Notes: a model not told the origin generated them from the letters alone. Numbered from the stretch's first letter, positions 49,210 to 60,354 are shown. The stretch is 64,000 bases of DNA from Craterostigma plantagineum (GCA_027422505.1 JAPQWV010000415.1:186001-250000); one strand, 5' to 3'. Numbers and translations are program-made.

Positions 49210-51805
49210 TGCAATACCCGTAAATTTAATACGGGATTTTTGATGTAAACAATTATGTGGTTATGTAAAATTAAAATTTTTGCAAAGAAATTTAAGATGT
49301 GAAATCTGAACAAGAATAAGAATAGTACGCTAACAAATAGTGATGGGCTGCCCAATTAACCTTCGAAACTTAGGCCCAATTTCTAGAAATGTGATAAGTA
49401 ATAGATTACTTAAGCTTAAGGAAAAAGCCCACCATCGCATAAGTGTCTAATCATCACTGTTCTCGAAAGCTTTATATTAGTACATATCCATAACTTAACT
49501 GATAATTATAAGAAATACTATACCAAGAAAGGGAAGGAGAAAATGAAAGGAATTTCAGCCCGTAAAACAGAACAGTTCGACGCTGAACTTGAAGTGAAAG
49601 GAAGGTATATTTCTTAAAAGATGAATTCGATGCTGTTATGGTATTTTCAACAGATATAGAATGTTAGAAAATGACTTTAAGTACTATTCGAAGGATGTCG
49701 TACTTAGAAACTAGAGTTTAGTAGATTCTTTAGGAATGTAGAATTTTAAGGTATAATACCGTATTCTGTATTAGGAATGATTCTTGAAGATGATGTTAGT
49801 TGTATTGATTTTAGGGTTTCTGGGGAGAATCATGTTGTTAGAAGTTCTCGGCATGGTGTTTTAGCAAAATAAAATTTCGACACCTGAGCTAGTAAGATAT
49901 CGATATTTATTTATTACATATGGAGGTTTCGATATTTTATGGAAAAGTCGTCGACACCTATAAAGTTTCGATATTTTATAAGCCTCTACATTTGTGAAGT
50001 TTTGACTCTCGAGATTTATTTTGTGTAGCAGAGGACTCGACATGTGTTTGCTGTTTCGACATTTTAATAAGTAAAGATCTCGTATTATGTAAGTGTCGAC
50101 ATTTTTCCATGATTTCGACCTTTTTTTCAAGAAATGATATTTCGACATTTGTTCTTAAGATCTCGAGGTGTTTAGGAAAAAGTCGACATAAATTTCGGTA
50201 TTTTGCGTTGTCTCGACATCTCTCCTTTAAAAGCTCGACATATAGTCTCGATATTTATTTTTTTGATGTCGACATTTATGCTGTAAGTCTATTCTCGACA
50301 TTTTTACTTGTTTTCAGGTCTCAATATTTATAATTATTTTTAGAACGTCTCGACATTTCTAGGAGCTAGACAACTTTAATTCGATATTTGCTGCTCAAAG
50401 ATGTCGATATAGATAACATAAAGAATTCGAAATATATCTATTAAGGAACTCGACATTTCTATCGACATTTATATAGAATGTCGATATGGTTTGATGTTTT
50501 CTACATTAGTTATATATATATATGTATATATATATTATATATATATATAGACCTCGACAATGGTTTTAAATGTCTAGACATTGTATTTAATTTAATAAAT
50601 TTTCGGTATTTTAGAATTTTGCTATTTTTAGGGTTTCAACATTTTAGGTTTATTTATTTTTAGGAATATTATTATTTTTAGGTTTTCGTAAATTTAAGGG
50701 TTTTCTATAATTAAAATTTAGGAACTTGAAAACTTATGTAGTTTAGTAAATATACTGATATGGAAATATTTATGTATTCAGAGGATCGACTTATAGGAAT
50801 TCCATCAGACCGCTTATTTAGCAATAGCGGGAGGACAGGTAGGTGGATCATCCATCTACAATACGTAAACACGATGTGGATTATATGTTTAATTCGATGA
50901 TTTATGTGATTTATATGTTTTACATATGTTTCATGTGGAATCATGTTTTCACGTTTATATGCACAGCATATGCATATCATATCACAAGGGTGAGAAATTT
51001 ACACCGTATTGAGACGGTAGACTTGAGATATTGTCGAGCGGGGTAGAATGACATGTTTGTGATTTTTTGTTGTTGACTCGTTGAGGAGTCGAGGTTGGTA
51101 CTCGTATGACACCTGACGGCAGATAGGCGTGATCGATCTGTATACTCGGGCGTGAACGTCCCGAGGTGCAAAACCGTCGTGATTTATTATTTTCAGCGGA
51201 GGGACATTGACAGGGCAGTTGCGTAAACGTCAAAACGCTGTCAATGTCGGCAACCGCTTACGGAAGAGCGACCTAGCAGGGCAGTTGCGTGAACGTCAAA
51301 ACGCTGCTAGTGTAAGCTTCCGTTATGTTATAGGCGCGCGAGGTGTCGAGTCTGACCTAGGGCCCTGTGTTGAGTAATATGAGACAGGATTGTGAGAAAA
51401 GAAAGAGTGAACATTGCATTTGTGAGATATTGGGATTAGGAATGAGCGTTCACGTGCATACATGCATTTTTATTCACCTACTGGGCAAATCGCTCAGTGT
51501 TTACGTGTTGTAGGTACTGAGTCTGACGCCGACGCGCGTCAAGACTGAGGCGGCTGGTGACGGTGCTCCACGGACTTTTGAGGGCGGTGCGATACATGGG
51601 CGAAGACCTGTGGAGCGGCGATAGGATTTTTTGACCTTTTGACATTTTGGGGTTTCGGCCCATTGTACAGAGACTATTATGTAAAATGATATTTTGATGT
51701 ATTATAATATATTTTAGGAAAAAAAGTTTTAATTAGACGGGCCTTCCGCGGCTTACGTTGCGGAAATCCGCCACTAACCCTAATTAGGAAACGGGGGTCG
51801 CTACA
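49210..51805 (+). repeat. LTR c (right) of G3/G4 (2596 bp)
   Basis: It starts TGCAATACCCG (one change from TGTAATACCCG) and ends GGTCGCTACA before the duplicated CATCA. It has seven substitutions not shared by a or b in its right half and about three in its left half. Confidence 0.96.
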
Positions 51806-53311
51806 CATCATGAGGGGGAGAAGAAGACAAGGACATCTACAACTGGCCAAGGACAAGGCTCGGGCGCTACGCAGACAAGCGCTGGAGCTGGTGAAACCCA
51901 AACCCAAACCCAAACACAAACCATCCACACCACGCACCGCACCGCCACTCTACCACATATCGACCTACCAATCTTCACCCTACGGACACCTCCGCCCACA
52001 CCGCCGATCTACTCAAGCCCATTGCTTCCGAAAGAAGAAGCAAGTGCAGCAATGCTTGTGGCCCTAGCAGCTACCCAAGCTAGTCCCTCAGTCGCTCCAG
52101 ACCAACCGGGCCCCTCAGGACATGGTGTCAATCCACACGAGGTCCTAGATAAATACATCTTCGAAGGACAGTGGATGACCCATTCCATGCCCGAGGAGCA
52201 TCAAAGACAACGGCTTCAGGACGTCCGACACTTCTTACAACAAGCATCCGTGGATCTCGTAATCATAGATGAAGACGAACTTCAGGAAGGTGAAGACTAC
52301 CAAAGAGACATCCCAAGGCTACCACAGTTGATCGCACAACGAGCGGCTTCCCCCACCAGACAGATGTCAGGGACCATTCGGATCGACACGCCATGGGAGA
52401 ACATCCGTATTGAGATATCTTTCCTCAAAGAAGTCCGTGAGAATATCTAGAGATCACCGGACAGAATCAAGAAGTCGGATGAGTTTGAGCTGAGAGGGAT
52501 CTCTCACTGAGATCAGCAGAATAGGATGACTTATCTATGGATGCTGACCCAACTAGGACCGGACGTAAGGCTGAGGATTCCGAAGGAACGACTGAAGAGT
52601 CATTTCAAGGAACTATCCCCGATATGCCAACTCCTCAGTGTCTATTGTGCAAAAGGAGGACTTCCAACACCTCACTACGTTATTGAGCGAGTGGACAGAA
52701 CCCAAGAGGAACTAAGAGAGAGTGACCTTCCGTATCTCCCTGCCGACGAGGTATACAACCTCTATCAGCTGTACCTGGAGAAGTACAAAGGTCCTCAAGG
52801 CTTCGTCAAGAAAGAAGGCCTCGAAGGGCTCTACCGGTTCATGATGCGACAAGTCAAGTACTTCGCCGCACACGACCTTTAGATGGCTCCGGAGAGCAAC
52901 ATGAAGAAGGTCAACATAGCCGAACGACTCAACAAAGGACCTGAGATCGAAGGGCTTCCAAGCAATCATGTGCACATCAGCTCGGTCCTAGGCATTACCT
53001 ACAGCAGTCCAATTGCCAAGAAGACTAGGATGATGCTGAAGACAGAGATCATAAGGCGACGAAACGCTTAAGGTCGTCAGGAGGAACATCGAGCAGAGTC
53101 TGGAAGAAATCAACTGAGACACTATGTTGAGGATCCACCGGTTCGTGAGAGAACAGCCGCTCCTGATGGAATTGCTGGATGACATCGAGGATCGCCTGAA
53201 GCTAAGGGAAACAGTTAGAGATTATGAGTATGCTCTGGGCTTGCGCAGATCGTACTACGCCCGGCAAGGACGAACAGGTGCAGAGACGCAAGCAAGCACA
53301 AAGAGGGAGAA
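51806..53311 (+). pseudogene. Env-like ORF of Sirevirus B, 3' part
   Basis: This continues the ORF broken at 34663 and aligns with 11672-13177 of A. Segments include the proline-rich stretch, DQPGPSGHGVNPHEVLDKYIFEGQW (25 residues in A and B alike, from about 52106), MTYLWMLTQLGPDVRL, YCAKGGLPTPHYVIERVDR and a helical, charged C-terminus (FVREQPLLMELLDDIEDR). Stops occur at 52448-52450, 52508-52510 and 52880-52882, with a frameshift near 53060. A GGGGGAG motif (51814-51820) lies at its start and a weakened purine run (AAAGAGGGAGAA) at its end. Conservation of the same segments in A and B despite different lesions supports a coding ancestor. Confidence 0.7.
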
Positions 53312-53661
53312 TATAGAATATCATTTCTAATTGTGCTTGATTTTATTAGTTGTCCTTGTAATTTGGTGCGTTTTGTATAGTAGTCCTTAGATTAGGACTA
53401 GTTTGATATTTATACCAAGCTTGTTTGGTATAAATACATGTAAAGAAATTGTGCTGAATAGAGAAAGTTTGAAAATTGATCCGAAAGGCTTGCAATTCAA
53501 TTTCTAGACAGAGAAACAACATTAACTTTCTCACTCTACTCGAATTCTCTCTATCGTTCTTCAAATGAGTTTTTCGATTGAATCTTATTGATTATCATTA
53601 TCATCGAATTACTTTGAATTATTGCCTAGGATCTTAGATTTGTTAATCGTAGGACCTAACA
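53312..53661 (+). repeat. 3' LTR of Sirevirus B (350 bp)
   Basis: It is homologous to 13178-13529 along its length. The terminal TG has become TA (TATAGAATATC), and the end is GACCTAACA. It is clearly diverged from LTR A. The TATA box within the inverted repeat is conserved at 53409-53436. Confidence 0.9.
53409..53436 (+). promoter_or_regulatory. TATA box within an inverted repeat, LTR B
   Basis: The same 10-bp inverted repeat and TATAAATA as in LTR A, here unchanged although the surrounding LTR has diverged. Confidence 0.6.
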
Positions 53662-54172
53662 ATTGTTTTCGTCTTTAGTGTTTTTCACGAAAGAAAAATT
53701 TTCGACTGATGAATTTTTCGATTAAGGGTTTGCGCGTGTATTTAGGGATTTTTCGACTGTAAGAATTACTATTTCTAATTGGGCTTATCGGGCGTTTTAA
53801 ATTTGAAAGTCGTACAGGCCCAATTTTGAATTTTTCGCTCGAGAAACTCAAGTCAAAAATTTTCATTGGGTCCCTATTCAATTTTCGCTCGACAAATTTG
53901 AAGCAAAAATTAACATTTGGTCCCGAATCAATTTTTGCTCGAGAAACTGCGATTGAAAATTACCAATTTCGCCCAACTTTTGCAATAGTAAGTTTTTCGA
54001 AATTTTCAGATTGACTTCTAATTTTAAGTAAAAACCACATAATTGCTCCTCTATGTATAAATGGAATACGTAATTAACTCTCTTTAATTTTCGAACAGTG
54101 ACATCTGGCTCCATCTTCAAATTTTGTAAATCTGTAATACAGCAATAATGTCGAGAATCTTAGAGTTAATTT
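53662..54172 (-). other. Spacer fragment of Sirevirus D between B and C
   Basis: On the minus strand this matches the spacer of A and B around 8050-8300 and 30970-31310. It includes an AGTTAATT block, a TCAATCTGAAAATTT block and a TTTCTCGAGCG...GGGCC block. It holds no gene; the 60-80 residue ORFs are chance. Losing C would join it to 60355 onward. Confidence 0.78.
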
Positions 54173-54581
54173 TGTTGGTCCCTATTTAATCCAACAATAC
54201 TGACTTAGGACGATTTACCACGCTAAATGATGTGGATTTGAAACTTGTTGGTCCCTATTTAATCCAACAATACTGACTTAGGACGATTTACCACGCTAAA
54301 TGATGTGGATTTGAAAGCTTAGACGTGGGGTGTGACAGTGAAGAAGATGAATGCTTTGAAAATGCTTTGTTTTACTATTCAACACACACGCACTCACACA
54401 TACTACACCAAAAACACACACCCTAATGAATTAGGTTTGGGGGTATATATACCACATTAGTTGGTATATGATACCCCTAGTAACTAAGAACTAGAATATT
54501 ACAAACTAGTCCAAAGTTAATTAAATACAAACCAACTAAGATAAACACATTGAAATTGAACACTATAAAATATTCCTAACA
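54173..54581 (-). repeat. 3' LTR of element C (409 bp, with 73-bp duplication)
   Basis: Plus-strand reading starts TGTTGGTCCC and ends CCTAACA. It is longer than its partner because the first 73 bp are tandemly repeated (54173-54245 and 54246-54318). The AATTT target duplication flanks the outer copy, so the duplication belongs to the element. A minus-strand TATA-like TATATATA lies at 54444-54451. Confidence 0.9.
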
Positions 54582-56980
54582 ATCTCCCCCTTGGTGTTCA
54601 ATCTTCAATTCAGCGCGGATTATCTTTGTTGGGCACATGGAGAATCTCTCGAGTCCTAACAATCTCCCCTTGCCCTTGCAAAGGCTGTCTCCTCTTGTTG
54701 TGGAGGATTTGAATGCACTTTCAGCTAGAACTCTCTTGTCTTGACGCTATACATTGTAGATCGGATGTATGCTGTGATCCACGCCCCGATATTCATTTCT
54801 TGATGATGTCGCAGATCTTTGAAATCTTGTTTGCATCTTGTCCTTGTCTTTTTCCATATTTCGAGGTTGTCAAGTCTTCTCCAGTCTTCTTCTCGGCGCC
54901 AGATCCGTCTTTGTCGAAGGAAGTTGTCTGGTTCGGCCTCGAGGAAGCTTGTCTGGCACTGAGAAGAAGAAGATATGCGTTGGTGTCTTTTAACATGTGC
55001 CAAAACTCTTTTGGAATGTGACATTGTAGGTTCATGTAGAGTTCGGCTTCATCATGGTAAGCGCGGTGGAATTTTGATGGTGAGCGTGGGATGTGTTACA
55101 GAATGTGCCAAGGCTCCTTCGAATGTTACGTTTAAGTGCAGGTGAGCCCAGCTTCGTAGTGGTTCGCACGGCGGAAAAGGTGGGTGGTCCTACCTGTTTG
55201 TTTATACGTATCCCCTTCTCCCCCTCATGGCGATTCGTGTTAACGAAATCGGCATGTTTGTATATGAGCCGAAGAAAGATACAAACAACAGGTCGGTTCG
55301 GGCAATAACCAGACGGAGCCACTAAGGCAATCCGTCGACACGAGTTCAGAGTTAAACTCTGAGACGCGGCCTGTGAGGACAGGGCTTGATAAACCGGGGC
55401 CACTTAGACATCCCGTTAACATCGATCTTCGAGCGTAGCTCATTGATGATGGCCTGAAGCCGTTGTTGTTTTGATGTTGCAACGGTCGGACTTCGTTCCG
55501 ATCATTGAAGCATGTGTTAGAATGACATGTCTACGGAAGTTCAGATCTGGTCACAAAGTCCAGATGAGAAAAGGTGTATGTGTCCTAAAAAATATAAAAC
55601 TTTTAGGAAGTGAGGACACCTAGACTCGATGTGTTCAAGAAAGTTCAGTGGTGTGGGGCTAACTACCACTTAATTCAATATCTTCCGCTTCCAAGTGAAG
55701 CGGTGATAGATTACGCGGCTCCCCGTGATTTTATGAAACATCGGTCTATTAGGAGATCGATGAGTGGGTAAGGCTCGGTTGTGCATGCGCCATTGGACCA
55801 AATGAGGCGACTTCTACTCGGGAGCTGATAAAAGTCAACTCCTGCACCTATATGGGATGGCCCGAATATTATGTGAGGTGGGGGATTTTTTGTATCTTCC
55901 GTTCTTCGTATTGTCAAGAATTGCCAAATGGAAATGTGGCTTATGTACTATCTTCACTAACACTCGGCTACGTTCCTGGGTTAGGTTCAGTTTGTTCTGA
56001 CTGAACCATGGAACTTAAATCCATACGTCCGTCAATTTTGGTGAGTGTTGCTTCATCAGCAAGTCGGAGCAGGGCGGTTGATATCATCTTCGTGTTTGTG
56101 TGTTGATGTCACGCCTTTTGTATCTCAAACTCTTGAGGGTCGAGTTTTCAAGTGAAGTCCGTCTTGGGAGGTGGAAACGTCTGAGAGGGTGTTTCTTTTT
56201 TTTTAATACATATAAATGTATATATTATCGTAATAGTAGTAGATAAGTAGTATCATAGTAGTAATAGATATAGGTATATGTATACGTATATGTATATCGG
56301 TTAAATGAAGTTTCTCCCCCTCAAATCGTGCACCTAAGATGTACTCCCCATAAAGATGTACTCTTCCCTCGTAAATATGGAGTGATACTCCCCCTCAATG
56401 CGTGCACGTTAAAACATATAAGTTGTCTCCCAATAAAATAAGCGTGAACGTATTTATCTATTTTCAGATCAGATGCAAACTAAAGAATTATTGTTCTTTA
56501 AAAATTGCATATTAGAAAGTACGTTTTTCACTTTTTATCGCTCCCAATAAATAGGTATTTTTGACAATTCTGGTCATATGCATACTTGAATGTTTAAGCT
56601 CAAAGTTCTTTAAGATATATGCATAGTTAAAATGTACCAATTTAAAGACATAGGCATTTATCAATTCAGCTTATATGCATACGTAAACGTTAAGCTTGAA
56701 AATTCTATAAGTTGTATGCATAATGAAATATACCTATAATAGCGTATTTATGCATTTCAGCTCATGTTTACATGCAAAAATTTGGAATTTAAAGTCTTTT
56801 TGAAGCATGCGTAACTATAATGTACCCTCGTGTGGTCGCTCGCCTCGCTAGCCAGCCGCATATGTGGAGAAACCCGAGATACCATACACGCTGGGATGTT
56901 TGGCTGCCCTCGTTGCATACCAGTCATGAGTGTGGAGCAGCTCTATTAGTACCTACCCATGCTGGGAATCTGCAAAAACT
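54582..56980 (-). other. 3' non-coding region of element C
   Basis: About 2.4 kb without a recognisable gene. On the minus strand it holds four GGGGGAG polypurine-like motifs (CCCCC on the plus strand at 54586-54590, 55220-55224, 56316-56320 and 56390-56394). The first is the primer tract beside the LTR. An imperfect duplicated unit with a 108-bp offset (54997 and 55105, sharing GTGCCAA...CTC.TT.GAATGT) and an AT-rich stretch (about 56205-56300) are also present. The minus-strand ORFs of 80-123 residues here show no family features. Confidence 0.7.
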
Positions 56981-58194
56981 TTATTCGGACTTTGGTACCC
57001 AGTTTTGGATGGGTCCTCCCTTGTTAGCAGAAAACAAGTTACGCACATTTGGTTCATATATTGATCCTAAATCATCCTTTAAAGTCCCATTAAATTTGAT
57101 TTGTGATTTAGGAATCCAGGTTTGGTGAACCTTAGAGGGAAATGACAATTCAGCGCCGGTGAATGTATGTCTAGGTTTAGAAGACCTAAAGATTTTCTCC
57201 CTAGCCAGTCGTATAAGATGCTTTCTGGAACGAATCTGGACTGGGTATTTCAAGTAGGAATATGAGCTTATGGCGCTATATGCATCATTGTATGATGAGT
57301 CGTATTGCCTACGAGAGTTCACATCATTCACTCTATAATGATGAGTGTGCGGGATTTGGGAAGTTCGTTTGCTTAAGCTTGGAACTTCTTCTTTGCACGC
57401 TTCCCTTTTGATAGGAATGGGAGAGGAAAAATCTTGAACATTTTCAACTTTACTTTTCGAAGATAATATTGATTTTCCTTTCTCCTTCCTTATTTTTATT
57501 TGTTCCTTAGCTATTTTTAGCGCTTTGCTTTTACTTAACGTTTCAGCTTTAGTCAATATTGACTTAGAATGATTAGTAAAAGCCTTCTCAGTTTTAGGAA
57601 CAATGGTGCTTCTTTAGTTTTTGTTTTCTTTATCTGTTTTGAGCAAGATGTATTATTTGACAAATCATTTGAAACAGATAAAGACGGGGAATTTTTGAGA
57701 TATAAAATCTCCTTTAAAAGCTTTTCCTTTTCAGCGCTAAAACCTATCCTTTCAGATTCCAAAGTATCTTGTAAATCTTTCAATTTACGGAGAGTCTCTG
57801 GAGTATCACATAGAGTAGGCTTTTGATCATGTAAGATATTTTTCCCGTTAGAAATTAAGTTAGAAGAAGATTTTTGATCTGCTGGATCTATATTCGAAAT
57901 AACGTTCTCTAATCTTTTAATTTTAGAGTAAAGCATACGCTGTTCCTCCAAGACGATTTCATATTTTGATGAGATTTCATTTCACTCAGCCTCGCAAGAA
58001 CGTAAATTTTTAGTCATCTCGCAGACCCTATTTTCACTATCTTCTAACTTAGTTTCTAAGCTAATTGTATTTGACTTTGCGTTTGTCAAATCTTCATTAG
58101 CATAAGCTAGGCTTTCTTGTTGCTTAAGCAACACGGAGTAATTATTAGCAAGGCGTGCTTCTAATTCCTCAATCTTCCTAACTTGAGCATCCAT
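56981..58194 (-). pseudogene. Gag coiled-coil/linker ORF of element C, nearly intact
   Basis: Starting at ATG 58194, the frame encodes a coiled coil (KIEELEARLANNY, then heptad-like runs) followed by a basic, Ser/Lys-rich linker. It ends WVPKSE with a stop at 56981-56983, about 400 codons in all. It aligns with Sirevirus B: KIEELEARLANNY with KIKELEDRLANNY, and AYSAISSYSYLKYPVQI...KHLIRLAREKIF with AYGAVHACTHLRYPVKI...KHLRRLLKEKIF. It begins just after where the zinc knuckle would be and stops before the protease. Lesions are one in-frame TGA (57982-57984) and one frameshift near 57600. It may be a Gag accessory segment for particle assembly or host binding; that is inference. Confidence 0.78.
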
Positions 58195-60005
58195 TGTGAT
58201 TTGATTTTATATTTAATAAAAAATAGAAATTGGCTTTTAAAATTTCAGTGACGGAAAGTTTGGTTTACTCGAGAAGTATCGTGAAGTATCGAAGAAGGTC
58301 GGCGTCGAAAATTTTTGGCGTGCAACGAAAAATTTTGTGATGATTTCGAAAACTTCGTGAAAATGACCCAAACTTTTTCTATAATATGCCAATTATGTCC
58401 TAAGTTGATTGTTTGATATAAATGATCGTTGACACGTGTAGTGGATTTGCTTTCACAATTTTGAAAAGTATGTAGTCGCTATTATTATTATTTTTATTTT
58501 TTATTTTTTATTTTTTATTTTTTATTTATTTTATTTTTTTTCAAAGATGCTCGAATTTGGTTTGGGAAGAGCCCGGATTTTCTTTGAATTTGAAAAAGAA
58601 TTAACCTATTTGATTTGTCGGCCGAATTTGCTCATCTGAGGAAAAGTGCATAGTTTTCAAAGATCGGCCGATTGCTATGTGAGGGATAATGCTCAAATAA
58701 TTTTTTTTTATTATTATTTTTATTTATTTTTTATTTATTTATGATGAGTGTTTTTTTTTACCTAATATGGATTGTTTGACCAAGAGTGATTAATCGGTCG
58801 ATTGTTTGAGTGGGTGGGTTTGCTTTGCTTTTTGACTAAAATGAATTTTGACCAACTGAATTTGGGGTGAATTGCAATCGGTCGAATGTTAAAATTTCTA
58901 GCTACAGTCAGAAATTAACAATCGGGCGAAAGTTAAAGTTGCTACAGTAATCAGCGAAAGTGCAAACTGTTGTAATGGGGCGAAAGTGACACAGTGAATT
59001 TTCTACAGTGAAATTGCTACAGTGTTTGAAGAAATTGTCACAGTAAGTTTGCTACAGTAATCGGGTGCTACAGTTAATTGCAAAAATTGTTTTCAATTGG
59101 CCGATTGTGTGGATGACCATTTTTGACCGAAAGAAATTGTTTGACCAAATAAAGTGAGTAGCTATTGTTTCAATGATTGAATCGGCCGATTGGAATTTAA
59201 CAAAGAGAGGTAATTTGGTTGAGGACCAATTTCGATGGATGAGTCACCAATCGAATGTCAGGAATGTCTCACCAATTCGACTGACACCTTGCTTTAATGC
59301 TTTCTATCTATTATTATTATTATTAATTTTCTTTTTATTAAAAATGCGTCGATGAGTGGAGTGCTTAAGGTGAAATTGATGAGTCACCAATCGAAAGTGA
59401 GAGTCCAATCGAAACTGACACCTTTAATTGTTTAATGCTCTAATAGAAAGTGGAGATGCTTTCTAGTTCTATTATTATTATTTTTTTTATTAATAATGCA
59501 TCGTGAGTGCTTTTTGACCGAAAGCAAATTGATTGATCAAGAAAAATCTAGAAACCGGCCGATTAGGTGATTTGCTACAGTGAAATTAATAGTTTCGCCG
59601 AGAAATGTATCGGGCGAGACTAGTAATTGATACTGTAGCCTTTCGATCAGAACTAGTAATTTTGGTACTGTAGCCTTTCGCCGAAACTAAAATTGGTCGA
59701 AACTCCCACAGTGAGTTGGTTTCGATCGAAACCTTCAAATTTCTTAGTACAAAGTTCTAAATGCTACCCGAAAGTGATGAACAGTTTAGTAAAAACCAGA
59801 TTTTCAGGCTCGATTGCTACCTAAAACTCACTCAAATCAACTGAAAAATGTTGGGCAATCACTTCAAATCACTCGAAAACAACCTGGTTAGCTCTTGAGC
59901 TTGCAAAATCAGTAAAATCAACTCAAAAATTCAAGAACAAGGCAGAATTCGAAACTGAAAAAAATCCAAAAATTTCAGAAAGTTGCTCAAATCCAAAACG
60001 TGTTT
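58195..60005 (-). other. Long 5' leader of element C
   Basis: 1.8 kb between primer binding site and ORF, without a credible gene. It holds two T-rich low-complexity blocks on the plus strand (about 58480-58550 and 58700-58755), a GCTACAGT/GGCGAAAGT motif cluster (about 58900-59090), and TCGATCGAAAC/TCGCCGAAAC motifs (about 59595-59735). The 60-residue plus-strand ORF at 59173-59355 is not supported. Confidence 0.7.
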
Positions 60006-60017
60006 GCTCTGATACCA
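60006..60017 (-). other. Primer binding site of element C (tRNA-iMet)
   Basis: GCTCTGATACCA on the plus strand is TGGTATCAGAGC on the minus strand, two bases inside the 5' LTR. It fixes the orientation of the element. Confidence 0.93.
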
Positions 60018-60019
60018 CT

Positions 60020-60354
60020 TGTTGGTCCCTATTAAATCCAACAATACTAATCTAGGACGATTTACCACGCTAATGATGAAAGATTTAAAGCTTGTGCGTG
60101 GGGTGTGACGGTGAAGACGATGAATGCTTTGAAAATGGGTTCTTACTATTCAACACACACGCACTCACACATACTACACCAAAAACACACTCCCTAATGA
60201 ATTAGGGTTTTGGGGGTATATATACCACATTAGTTGGTATATTATACCCCTAGTAACTAAGAACTAGAATATTACAAACTAGTCCAAAGTTAATTAAATA
60301 CAAACCAACTAAGATAAACACATTGAAATTGAACACTATAAAATATTCCTAACA
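60020..60354 (-). repeat. 5' LTR of element C (335 bp)
   Basis: Plus-strand reading TGTTGGTCCC...CCTAACA, nearly identical to 54246-54581 apart from substitutions and small indels in its first 110 bp. A TATATATA at 60217-60224 may serve as the minus-strand TATA box. Confidence 0.92.

Larger units (their letters stand above)
34664..51805 (+). mobile_element. Tandem Tekay/Del element G3/G4 with shared middle LTR
   Basis: The 17,142-bp insertion has three LTRs (34664-37257, 41943-44525, 49210-51805) and two internal regions (37258-41942, 44526-49209). One 5-bp target duplication CATCA (34659-34663 and 51806-51810) flanks the whole array and none flanks the middle LTR, so it entered as one element and was then duplicated. 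Both internal regions carry a primer binding site, an open 1495-codon gag-pol and a polypurine tract. It is the youngest-looking insertion in the window. Confidence 0.95.
13530..53661 (+). mobile_element. Ty1/copia Sirevirus-type element B, interrupted
   Basis: The element is read in four pieces: 13530-14163 (gag), 23478-34663 (gag, pol, spacer, env-like), 51806-53311 (env-like) and the 3' LTR 53312-53661. G2 interrupts it in gag and the G3/G4 tandem interrupts it in the env-like ORF. The left end is cut in mid-gag at the LTR of A, most simply because A inserted there. The right end runs into minus-strand spacer of element D, whose first five bases ATTGT (53662-53666) would be B's target duplication. 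Confidence 0.85.
54173..60354 (-). mobile_element. Non-autonomous LTR retrotransposon C
   Basis: This 6182-bp minus-strand element has two LTRs (5' LTR 60020-60354, 3' LTR 54173-54581), a tRNA-iMet primer binding site two bases inside the 5' LTR, a polypurine tract beside the 3' LTR, and a 5-bp target duplication AATTT (54168-54172 and 60355-60359). Its only recognisable ORF (58194 down to 56981) resembles the coiled-coil and linker part of Sirevirus gag. I find no capsid domain, zinc knuckle, protease, integrase, RT or RNase H. It must depend on proteins of another element, most plausibly a Sirevirus. Confidence 0.88.

Noticed and set aside
51806..53311. A separate gene right of the G3/G4 tandem
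   Set aside because: It is the second half of the env-like ORF of Sirevirus B; it aligns with 11672-13177 of A and joins 34663 across the CATCA duplication.
54713..55482. Overlapping ORFs of 80-123 residues in the 3' region of element C
   Set aside because: No family motif, both strands open by chance, and no equivalent in related elements within the window.
57553..58194. A host coiled-coil gene on the minus strand
   Set aside because: It lies between paired LTRs with a primer site and target duplication, and it aligns with the gag coiled coil of Sirevirus B.
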